A stretch of 50,101 nucleotides of DNA from Massilia sp. CFBP 13721. Lineage in GTDB: Bacteria > Pseudomonadota > Gammaproteobacteria > Burkholderiales > Burkholderiaceae_D. The translations under genes were made by a program, and so were the position numbers. The stretch spans positions 81,330 through 131,430 of the forward strand of contig NZ_JACYUY010000018.1 in NCBI RefSeq assembly GCF_014842025.1, in the 5' to 3' direction. The stretch's first letter is position 1. Each line of letters opens with the position of its first letter. Positions 35,784 to 42,388 of this stretch are shown here, piece by piece. The notes beneath the pieces are model-generated. The model saw nothing but the letters and a program-made list of their open reading frames with translations. It had not been told where the DNA came from and made no database searches.

Positions 35784-36656
35784 ATGCAAGACATCAACCG
35801 TCCGTACGCTCCAGATGAAGAGACAGCCGATTTTCTCTACCAAACCTATTTGCTGCTGAGGACCGCGCCGCCTAGCATCAGCAAATGGGCGCAGCAGCTT
35901 TCCCTCGAGAGCATTGCCTCCTGCCCGGACTCGTGGCGTGTCATTGGAATCAGCGAGCGGGCGCTGCGCAAGATCGCAGCGGACGGAGGGAAGACAACCC
36001 AGCAGCGCGGTCACTGGTTTGCCAGGGAACAGCGTTACGGGGCGTTGTTCGGGGAACAGACCGAAGTGATGGAGCGCGATGCCTTCATTCGCTTCTTCTT
36101 TGAACACGACACCACAGTGATCATCGCCAAGGAGCAGAACAACAAGGGTGGCGACCACACGACTTGGGGAAAAATTATCCCGGTACCTGAAGGTTATTTC
36201 CCACTGAGTGGTTACAGCTTTGGCGTGCGCAAAGGCAAGGAAATGCCTTGGATTCGTGACCAGGTCGCCGAGCTCGACGCACATATGGTAGCTAGGGCAA
36301 TGGCGTCGCCTCGTAATTACACTGCCGAGCAAATTCAACGATTGTCCGGGATGTCCGCCGATGAGCTCAACTCGGCCGTATCGAGCAAGGCGTTCTATTG
36401 TCTCGTAGATGGAGCTTCCGAGCCTTTGTACCCAGTGTGGCAGTTGGGTGTCGAAAAAGAGCGTCGTATGCGCGTTCTTTCTGAATTCGACAGTACAGAT
36501 GGACTGCAGTGGGCCATGCATTTCTACCTAATTAAAAAGCACGACGATCTCGATGAGCTCTCACCGTCTCGAGCCTTGGCAAATGAAGAGTTCGATATCG
36601 AGCGAATTATCAGCAGTCTTAAGCACCAGCTCGGCCAAAACAAAGGAGTTGCCTAA
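35784..36656 (+). CDS. Protein with DUF2384/MbcA-like C-terminal region
   Basis: This 290-aa protein has no clear ribosome site before the ATG at 35784. Residues about 200-285 ('LYPVWQLGVEKERRMRVLSEF...GLQWAMHFYLIKKHDDLDELSPSRALANEEFDIERIIS') follow the pattern of the toxin-binding domain of Xre/MbcA/ParS antitoxins (aromatic-W-Q, 'xxSPxxALxxxxxxxVIxxA'). The N-terminal 190 residues contain 'DTTVIIAKEQNNKGGDHTTWGKIIPVPEGYFPLSGYSFG', not a domain I know. In standard systems a RES-domain toxin gene follows; none is visible here. It may be an orphan regulator or a fusion of new type. Confidence 0.6.
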   Translation: MQDINRPYAPDEETADFLYQTYLLLRTAPPSISKWAQQLSLESIASCPDSWRVIGISERALRKIAADGGKTTQQRGHWFAREQRYGALFGEQTEVMERDAFIRFFFEHDTTVIIAKEQNNKGGDHTTWGKIIPVPEGYFPLSGYSFGVRKGKEMPWIRDQVAELDAHMVARAMASPRNYTAEQIQRLSGMSADELNSAVSSKAFYCLVDGASEPLYPVWQLGVEKERRMRVLSEFDSTDGLQWAMHFYLIKKHDDLDELSPSRALANEEFDIERIISSLKHQLGQNKGVA

Positions 36657-36715
36657 GGCACCGGCCGCGCTGAACGCCTTGTCGGCCGCCACGGGCGCTG
36701 CTAGGAGTACCGGCG

Positions 36716-36917
36716 ATGGGCGATGCACTTGTGGACGAGGCTCCCGCCAACCGTTTTTGGGAAGATGAGCAGGTCGTCGGCCTTAAGACTGTGGGCGGAG
36801 AGCGTGTGCTGGTGCTGCTCTACGACGGCCGCCGTTCAACGCGGGCACCGTTCCGGAAGACGGCTCGAGCGCGGAAGCGGATTGCCATATCCTGTACTTG
36901 GAAGCGAGCGATGGCTA
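36716..36917 (+). pseudogene. Short frameshifted gene remnant
   Basis: AGGAG eight bases before ATG 36716 opens 'MGDALVDEAPANRFWEDEQ' and 'GGERVLVLLYDGRR'. A one-base shift then gives 'FNAGTVPEDGSSAEADCHILYLEASDG' and a stop at about 36917. The two parts look like one small protein of about 67 aa broken by a frameshift, right next to an IS3 end. The family is not recognised. Confidence 0.3.
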
Positions 36918-37060
36918 GGCGGGGACTATGCTACCGGCTTCGCTGACCATGCGCACGGCACGCTCGGTGACTTCGGAGGAGTACTTGGGTTGCTTCTTCA
37001 TGACTCCATGCTCTCAAACAATGGAGCCTTTACAAATACGGGGCGATTCAATCGACAGCA
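36918..37060 (-). mobile_element. IS3-family end with OrfA start
   Basis: On the minus strand the ATG at 37001 opens 'MKKQPKYSSEVTERAVRMV', the start of an IS3-type OrfA helix-turn-helix, and stops after about 27 codons ('AGSIVPA'). The region just upstream on that strand, 'TTGAATCGCCCCG' to 'GGCTCCA' (about 37010-37052), resembles an IS3 terminal repeat. Only the left end of the element is left. Confidence 0.55.
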
Positions 37061-37520
37061 CGCGTGCTTGCTTCGCGCTCTACCTTGCTCAACCTGCGGC
37101 GCTGCCGCTGTTAGTCGTCCACAGACTGGTCCTCTCCGACTCATATGTCGTGCCGACTGCGGAGCAGCTGTCCACAGAGTTTGAGGCGTACGTTCCCGAC
37201 CTTCCCGGATAAGACGCCAGCGATACCTCGTGTATTAGGCTTAGTATCCACGACTTGCCCAGGTATTGGTCCTGGATGGACACCGTGGGCATTGCGAGGG
37301 CCACACTGGAGCCACTCCCTGGGCTGCCAGGTGTCTAAGGCAGTGAGAGGCAGTCGAGGTTGTTATTCCTGTAATCGAATCAACTGTCTGATCGCGCAAT
37401 TCGGCGAATAGTCCACGCTGAACCTACCAGACCTTGCCGCCACCAGACGCAGTGCCCCAGCCTGCGTATCAGCCCTGCAACTCGCTGTGGACGCCCACGG
37501 CCGCTAGGGCCGAGCCAGCT
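37061..37520. other. Gene-free stretch before the iteron region
   Basis: No convincing frame. Short plus-strand frames (for example 36928-37212) lack ribosome sites and overlap the IS3 fragment. The sequence looks like decayed coding DNA of unknown origin. Confidence 0.35.
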
Positions 37521-37552
37521 TTACTATTGATAACCTATTTTATCAATAGTAA
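37521..37552. promoter_or_regulatory. Long perfect palindrome ahead of the iterons
   Basis: TTACTATTGATAA and TTATCAATAGTAA are perfect 13-base arms around a 6-base spacer. The element lies 30 bases before the first 18-bp iteron and about 125 bases before the 98-aa gene. It could be a dimer-binding operator, a replication-origin hairpin or a terminator. Confidence 0.65.
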
Positions 37553-37566
37553 CGACGTACTAGGCA

Positions 37567-37655
37567 CCGTTCGAAATAATCGATTGTTTCGTTAAAAAAT
37601 CTTGTTTAAACAAAATTTCTTGTTTAAACTATGGCTATTGTTCAAACAATCTGAT
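37567..37655 (+). repeat. Tandem 18-bp iterons (TTGTTTAAACAA type)
   Basis: TTGTTTCGTTAA (37584), TTGTTTAAACAA (37602), TTGTTTAAACTA (37620) and TTGTTCAAACAA (37638) start exactly 18 bases apart. A weaker copy (GTTCGAAATAAT, about 37567) precedes them. The array is AT-rich and stops about 20 bases before the start of the 98-aa gene. Such spacing is typical of iterons of a replication origin or of a partition/autorepressor site. Confidence 0.75.
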
Positions 37656-37676
37656 TAAACGAAGAGCGGAGATGGT

Positions 37677-37973
37677 ATGAAAATAGAGAAGCGTCATGAT
37701 GAGTTGCTGACGTCCCGGCTGGAAGAAATCGTCACCAAAGGATGTACCTTCATCGCTTGGAACGAACTCTACCTTTGGTACGGCGTGCAGAAACTGGCTG
37801 CACGTACTTACCGTGACCTTGCTGAGCGCTGGGATGACATCGCTGCTACTCATGAGTTAGAGGAGCTTGGCAAGCTGGCGTTTGTTCAAAGTCCTTGGGC
37901 GCGCGGCGGTGGTGCCGGCATCTACTTGTTCGGCAGCGAAATGCCCCAGATCGTGAACGACTACGACGAATGA
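37677..37973 (+). CDS. Hypothetical 98-aa protein behind the iterons
   Basis: GGAG six bases upstream supports the ATG. The protein is helical and charged at first ('RHDELLTSRLEEIVTKG'), with an aromatic middle ('FIAWNELYLWYGVQKLAARTYRDLAERWDDIA') and a Gly-rich end ('SPWARGGGAGIYLFGSEMP'). No helix-turn-helix is obvious, although the middle could form a winged helix. It directly follows the iteron array, so it may bind it and control the module, in the manner of an initiator or ParR-like protein. This is inference from position only. Confidence 0.55.
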   Translation: MKIEKRHDELLTSRLEEIVTKGCTFIAWNELYLWYGVQKLAARTYRDLAERWDDIAATHELEELGKLAFVQSPWARGGGAGIYLFGSEMPQIVNDYDE

Positions 37974-38040
37974 AAAAGCGGTCTTGACGACCAGTAAACG
38001 ATCGAACAACAACCGATTCAAAAACTGATAAGAAGAACTT

Positions 38041-38727
38041 ATGAACAGAGCAAAACTGGCTGACCTTTACGAAAGCAACCCGACCGTCCGCGCCATCCTG
38101 GATATGTTGGGGGAAAGAACGAACAACTCGAAGGTAAGCTTCGCCAAAAGGATTCATTTCCTTCTTAAACAGAGAGGCATTGTCGTTAAGTATGGAGAGT
38201 TAATTGCTGCGTTTCGCCTCTTGCAGGAAGCAGGATGCGGAATTTTCGTAAGAGGTTCAAAAGGTTATTCATCGCGCTTCGACTGGGCAGTCAAAACGAC
38301 GCTGGTTGCTGACTTTGCACGTGACGCAATGGGCGAAGAAGAAGACGACGAAAACGACGAGGAGGATGATGAAGAGGATGGGGAAGATGAGGATGAGGAG
38401 GATGACAGAGACCTCACAGTCAAACTGGCAACGCGCACAGTATGCCACTCATTTTTACTTCGCCTCGACTTGAGAATCCCCCTGCGTTTGCCGCCAAGTC
38501 TGAACCAAACCGAAGCTGACCGTCTTGCCCAATTTGTCGAATCCCTGTCGTTCACCGATCCATTTGAAGACGAGGAGGATGAAGGCGAAGAATACGATGA
38601 TGAGGAAATCGAGCATTCTTACGTATTGCGCCCGGCCGAACGTGTAACGCTTGAATTGCCTGCAGATCTCACGCCACGGGAAGCGATACGACTTGCGCAG
38701 TTCATTCGCGCTCTGCCTTTCAGCTGA
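38041..38727 (+). CDS. Acidic 228-aa protein with duplicated C-terminal domain
   Basis: Residues 1-95 look like a winged-helix domain ('YESNPTVRAILDMLGERTNNSKVSFAKRIHFLLKQRG...YGELIAAFRLLQEAGCGIFVRGSKG'). Residues about 98-125 are almost pure Glu/Asp. Two related segments follow: 'LRIPLRLPPSLNQTEADRLAQFVESLSF' (about 148-175) and 'ERVTLELPADLTPREAIRLAQFIRALPFS' (about 200-228), separated by a second acidic stretch. The duplication is visible by eye (L-P-x-x-L-[NT]-x-x-E-A-x-R-L-A-Q-F-[VI]). I do not know the family; an ssDNA-mimic or chaperone role is possible. It lies 67 bases after the 98-aa gene and 5 before the next one. Confidence 0.65.
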   Translation: MNRAKLADLYESNPTVRAILDMLGERTNNSKVSFAKRIHFLLKQRGIVVKYGELIAAFRLLQEAGCGIFVRGSKGYSSRFDWAVKTTLVADFARDAMGEEEDDENDEEDDEEDGEDEDEEDDRDLTVKLATRTVCHSFLLRLDLRIPLRLPPSLNQTEADRLAQFVESLSFTDPFEDEEDEGEEYDDEEIEHSYVLRPAERVTLELPADLTPREAIRLAQFIRALPFS

Positions 38728-38732
38728 TAACT

Positions 38733-39023
38733 GTGCCGATTGAAATCGAACTGCAAGTGGTAATGATGTTGCCCCGCGAGGGCATCATCATTACGCAGTA
38801 TGTGGCGAGACCTCGGCACGGTTTTGCATTGAGAGCGGAATCGAGTCTCAACGGTTGCCTGATTGCCAGTCTCACATCAACGAAAGCCGTACATCCCGAT
38901 GGCACCCGCCGGCGCGACCTCGTCAGCTTCCGTCTGAACGACAAACGTGATGCTGAGAAGATTTCGGCAGGACAGCATGTTTATTTGCGTGAAGTTGACC
39001 CTGCAGGATTTTTCCGTGACTAG
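38733..39023 (+). CDS. Hypothetical 96-aa protein whose 3' end is duplicated
   Basis: A small beta-rich protein ('IEIELQVVMMLPREGIIITQYVARPRHGFALRAESSLNGCLIASLTS...RRRDLVSFRLN...ISAGQHVYLREVDPAGFFRD'), possibly an OB-like fold. Its last 25 codons are repeated 701 bases downstream at 39642-39717. It starts five bases after the acidic gene, and its stop overlaps the GTG of the next gene. The three genes therefore look like one operon. No known function. Confidence 0.55.
   Translation: MPIEIELQVVMMLPREGIIITQYVARPRHGFALRAESSLNGCLIASLTSTKAVHPDGTRRRDLVSFRLNDKRDAEKISAGQHVYLREVDPAGFFRD
38941..39016 (+). repeat. Direct repeat, upstream copy (partner at 39642-39717)
   Basis: About 76 bases match a second copy exactly 701 bases further on; the core from TTTCGGCAGG to GCGTGAAGT is identical (about 35 bases). 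In both copies the same protein frame continues ('ISAGQHVYLREVDPAGFFR'). The repeats bracket one gene (39016-39636). This suggests a tandem duplication or a cassette inserted by recombination between the copies. Confidence 0.75.
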
Positions 39024-39636
39024 ACTAATAGCTTTAGCAGGCGTTCCTTCTCTAGTAGAGGAGGACGAGTTACATCTCGATGACCCTAAAGAAAATTTAA
39101 CACTGCTATCCTTTCTAAAAAAAAAGGAAGCTACGGCAGCGGGAAAAATTCTGCTTAGAACGAATGAAGCTTTAAATTTTCAGCGTACTGGAACCCAATC
39201 TGGTTCCATATTTGCAGAGTATGAAGATCGGTTAGTAATTTATATCAAATACAGATTTCACCACTACAGCTTCTTGCCTGTAAGTTCTATTATGCAGACA
39301 TTTCTGTGGAAAGATTCTGAGCTACCGATAACGTATATGTTCAGTTCTAGTCTATTTTTTGACGTAATGATGAAACAGAGCAATGCACTGCTGACCGATC
39401 CGCTTGCTGTTCTTTCAGATCAAGTACATATTGAATATGGAAGAGAGTTTTGGAAACGCCGTACACATGAAGCTTTAGCCAAAGGATTAAACGTGGCACA
39501 TGTGGACTTTGGTAAGCATCGCTATCAATCTATTACCGATCCACTAGAGCTTGAAGAATTACTTAACAAATATTTAGGTAAGGCAGGTTCCAGCGCAGGT
39601 ATTAAGCTGTTGCCATGGTTGATCTGGAAAAAATAA
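39016..39636 (+). CDS. Hypothetical 206-aa protein bracketed by direct repeats
   Basis: GTG at 39016 is the best start: AGGA lies seven bases upstream and the GTG overlaps the previous stop (GTGACTAG). The frame is also open from an ATG at 38947, inside the repeat. The protein is AT-rich in codon use compared with the preceding two genes. The end 'LAVLSDQVHIEYGREFWKRRTHEALAKGLNVAHVDFGKHRYQSITDPLELEELLNKYLG' is reminiscent of a C-terminal block in several uncharacterised bacterial proteins, but I cannot name it. It could be an effector gene exchanged as a cassette. Function unknown. Confidence 0.6.
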   Translation: MTRLIALAGVPSLVEEDELHLDDPKENLTLLSFLKKKEATAAGKILLRTNEALNFQRTGTQSGSIFAEYEDRLVIYIKYRFHHYSFLPVSSIMQTFLWKDSELPITYMFSSSLFFDVMMKQSNALLTDPLAVLSDQVHIEYGREFWKRRTHEALAKGLNVAHVDFGKHRYQSITDPLELEELLNKYLGKAGSSAGIKLLPWLIWKK

Positions 39637-39641
39637 ATTTC

Positions 39642-39717
39642 AACAACGTGATGCCTGCAAAATTTCGGCAGGACAGCATGTTTATTTGCGTGAAGTGGAC
39701 CCAGCAGGATTTTTCCG
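39642..39717 (+). repeat. Direct repeat, downstream copy
   Basis: Second copy of the 38941-39016 repeat, 701 bases downstream. Its frame would end a 96-aa-type protein as 'GFFRNRT'. It has no start of its own, so it is a non-coding remnant of the gene's 3' end. Confidence 0.75.
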
Positions 39718-39828
39718 GAATAGAACATAGACGGTCTCTACTTCTTGAACCCGCCTGTTAGTAGCTGTTATGGATACGTGCAAATTAGGCCAATAACATT
39801 ATTGGCCTATCTTCGATATAGTGCGATG

Positions 39829-39984
39829 CTATCTCTCTGCCTGGCTATCTTTGGAGGATGAATTGCGACCTCGCCGGTATTGCCATTGACCATAAGACCT
39901 GACAGCGGAATTAGCAATCACACCAGCAGTAAAGGCAATGGCGAAAGACACCAGCGACTTAAGAGGAGAATAGGGTGGCTGCAT
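39829..39984 (-). CDS. Possible small membrane protein (51 aa)
   Basis: A minus-strand frame encodes a short N-terminus, a membrane segment ('LVSFAIAFTAGVIANSAV'), then a basic and polar tail. No ribosome site is visible before the ATG, perhaps because the IS30 fragment replaced the upstream DNA. A perfect 10-base inverted repeat AGGCCAATAA/TTATTGGCCT (39787-39808) lies downstream and may end the transcript. Doubtful but protein-like. Confidence 0.35.
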   Translation of the reverse strand: MQPPYSPLKSLVSFAIAFTAGVIANSAVRSYGQWQYRRGRNSSSKDSQAER

Positions 39985-39993
39985 GTTTAAGCC

Positions 39994-40112
39994 GGGCAGT
40001 CTCTAAAACCAAGTGCAACACTCTTTCCTGTAGAGTGCCGCCATGCCCCGAATCTATACCCATCTGACGACGCAGGAGCGTGCCGTCGTGATGACCATGC
40101 GCGACGACCAGC
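39994..40112 (+). mobile_element. IS30-family left-end fragment, copy 2
   Basis: Matches 26844-26933 over 90 bases. It continues about 30 bases further into the transposase ('MPRIYTHLTTQERAVVMTMRDDQH') before a stop. It is a remnant of an IS30 element of which the bulk has gone. The pair of fragments lies 13.1 kb apart in direct orientation and could recombine. Confidence 0.75.
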
Positions 40113-40357
40113 ACGTTTAATGAAGCCCTTTCTTCTGGTCAGAACGACAAGGTCGTAAACTAAGCTATTCTGAACTGTAATCGGCCAAGAGCGGACTCAA
40201 GCACTGAGGCGTACATTCTCCAGGAAGTCTAAATAGTTTCTGAAAGAAAATGGTATGCTGACATCAAGTTCTCCTGACACAGGTACAGCATGTATGTCAC
40301 TCCAACCCCGCTACGCCTTCTAACTTTTTGCGGCCTGTCGCCCAGCAGGAGCGCACG

Positions 40358-41842
40358 ATGAAAAGTGCGCTGTTCGTCGACTTTGACAATATCTATTCTG
40401 GGCTACGGCAGCTGGACCAAGCGACGGCCGATCGTTTCGCTAAGGCACCCATGGAATGGGTCAGCTGGATGGTCAATTCGCTGACGCTGCCAGAACACGT
40501 CACTGGCGCGCCCAAGCGCCGCATTCTTGTTCGGCGCTGCTACCTGAATCCCCAGGCCTACCAGCGGTTCCGGCCATATTTCAATCTGGCCGGGTTCGAG
40601 ATCATTGATTGTCCGGCGCTCACGAGCGGCGGTAAGACCAGCACCGATATCCATATGGTACTTGACATTGTCGATCTGCTGCAGCATGAGGCCCACTACG
40701 ACGAGTTCATCGTCTTGTCGGCCGATGCCGACTTTACCCCAGTGCTTCGCAAGCTGCGCCGCTGGGATCGACGCACGACGGTACTGGCGATCGGTTTTCC
40801 CTCCGCAGCTTACCGCGCGTCGGCTGATCTGGTCATCGATCAGGACGAGTTCGTGCGTGGGGCACTTGGAATGGCCCAACCGTGTGAGCCGGAATCGGCG
40901 AAACCTGTCTGCCCGCCTTCGTCGATTGCGGCCGTGGCCGATCTGGTTCGCATAGCGCTGATCCAGGCAGAGGCACCTGTTTCGCTGGCGAGCTTGGCAA
41001 CCCAGGCTCAGGATCGAATCGACGCGCTGGATTCATCGTGGTGCGGACATGGTTCTTTTGGTGCGCTCTTGCGCGCCAGCGACATTGGGCCCTTGCGCAT
41101 CTCTGCCCATAACGGCGGTGTTGTGTATGATCCAGCGCGGCATGGTGTGCCTGGGGAGAGTGGAACGGGGGAGGGCGCCGCGCCGAGTGTAGATGTCCGC
41201 GCGTTGACGGATCTTGTCCGGCGCGAGGTCCAGCAATCTGCCGAGCCCGTAGCGTGCGCGCGACTCGCGAGCCTGATTTCACGCCACGCGGGCGCAACTC
41301 CTGTCGACTGGTATGGCAACGGGAGCTTTCGGCGCTTTTTGGAGTCACTTGCATTGGCACCGTTGCAGTTTGACTGGAAAGTCGCCGGCGGCATCGTCTA
41401 CGACCCAACGCTGCATGCGCGCGGCCTTGCTACAAGCCCGCCTACCGATCAAGAGTGGACTGGCGATGCTACGATCCTGGCGCTGGCCCGCCAGCTGCAC
41501 GAAGTCGCAGGCGTTCCGCTGCTCACCCCTGCCCGTTACCGCACATTATTTGCTGTGCTGTCGTCTGACCTTGCTGCACATGGGTACAGTTTCCTAGACA
41601 CTGCCAAGCGCGTGCGCGACGGCTGTCGCGACGTCGGCAATCCTGTCAGCCGCGCCGATGTCGACTTCGTGCTACGCGGCCTCGTGTTCCGGGGTCATCG
41701 ATTTGATGAGCACCCGAATGCAGCGGTCGACCTATCTGCCAAGTTCGCTAATAACGTGCGTTCGCTTTGTCTGCGCGAACAGATCGTTCTGGACGTCCAG
41801 ACAGACGCGACGATCCGTCATTGGATCAGCGCGCCTAGTTGA
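40358..41842 (+). CDS. NYN-domain RNase-like protein with OST-HTH domains
   Basis: The ATG at 40358 has CAGGAG six bases upstream; the product is 494 aa. Residues 1-180 are a NYN (PIN-like) domain: 'ALFVDFDNIY' with the first metal Asp residues, 'TDIHMVLDIVDL', and 'DEFIVLSADADFTPVLRKLRRW'. After a short linker, two OST-HTH/LOTUS domains follow (about 190-260 'ADLVRIALIQAEAPVSLASLATQAQDRI...GHGSFGALLRASDIGPLRI', and about 280-350 with 'YGNGSFRRFLESL'), then a third helical domain (about 375-470). NYN-OST-HTH proteins are RNA-binding endonucleases; bacterial ones appear in defence and RNA-turnover settings. All parts look intact. Confidence 0.85.
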   Translation: MKSALFVDFDNIYSGLRQLDQATADRFAKAPMEWVSWMVNSLTLPEHVTGAPKRRILVRRCYLNPQAYQRFRPYFNLAGFEIIDCPALTSGGKTSTDIHMVLDIVDLLQHEAHYDEFIVLSADADFTPVLRKLRRWDRRTTVLAIGFPSAAYRASADLVIDQDEFVRGALGMAQPCEPESAKPVCPPSSIAAVADLVRIALIQAEAPVSLASLATQAQDRIDALDSSWCGHGSFGALLRASDIGPLRISAHNGGVVYDPARHGVPGESGTGEGAAPSVDVRALTDLVRREVQQSAEPVACARLASLISRHAGATPVDWYGNGSFRRFLESLALAPLQFDWKVAGGIVYDPTLHARGLATSPPTDQEWTGDATILALARQLHEVAGVPLLTPARYRTLFAVLSSDLAAHGYSFLDTAKRVRDGCRDVGNPVSRADVDFVLRGLVFRGHRFDEHPNAAVDLSAKFANNVRSLCLREQIVLDVQTDATIRHWISAPS

Positions 41843-41971
41843 GTGCGATCAACAAAACCCATTGCTCGTGCGGACAGAACTACGCTGTACACGGAGTAAT
41901 GATGCAGGGCTGCTTTCGGCCAGGAGCAGACGTTCAAGTCCTTACGATCCCATTTTTCACTCAGGAAAACC

Positions 41972-42370
41972 ATGCGATTTGCTCTCGTAGCGCTGATGCT
42001 TCTATGCCCCCTTACGTCACTAGCAAACGGCCATTCGGATACGTTTGCTTCGGGAACTGTAGCTCTGCTCGAGCGCGAACTTCCTCAAATGAACAAAGCC
42101 GTAGCCGAAAAAGATCGAGCATATTTCGGCCCCGCTCTCCAACGGGTACAAGAATTCCTTTCTTCATGGGAGGGGCGCCAAGGGGGGGATGTGCTGGAGC
42201 TGAACAAGGCATGCACGGATGCGGCAACAGACTTTCTAATCGTCGGCCTTTGCAAGATTTCGCCTCCAGGATCGATTTGCGAGCCAACCACCTTCTTTCC
42301 CAAAACAGAGCGCAACATTCAACAATGCCGTGCTTTAGCCGCTCCAGCGATAGTGTCGGCGACAAAGTAG
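41972..42370 (+). CDS. Secreted hypothetical protein (132 aa)
   Basis: AGGAAAACC before the ATG and a typical Sec signal peptide (cleavage after 'SLAN', about residue 19) support the gene. The mature part is helical with four cysteines ('LNKACTDAATDFLIVGLCKISPPGSICEPTTF...QQC'), probably two disulfides. I do not recognise the family. It sits just before the IS1182 element, whose insertion lies 18 bases past its stop. Confidence 0.6.
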   Translation: MRFALVALMLLCPLTSLANGHSDTFASGTVALLERELPQMNKAVAEKDRAYFGPALQRVQEFLSSWEGRQGGDVLELNKACTDAATDFLIVGLCKISPPGSICEPTTFFPKTERNIQQCRALAAPAIVSATK

Positions 42371-42388
42371 GAACGTCTGCTTCGGGTC

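Noticed and set aside
38265..38555. Serine-rich minus-strand frame
   Set aside because: Its long Ser run is the antisense of the Glu/Asp-rich stretch of the 228-aa gene.
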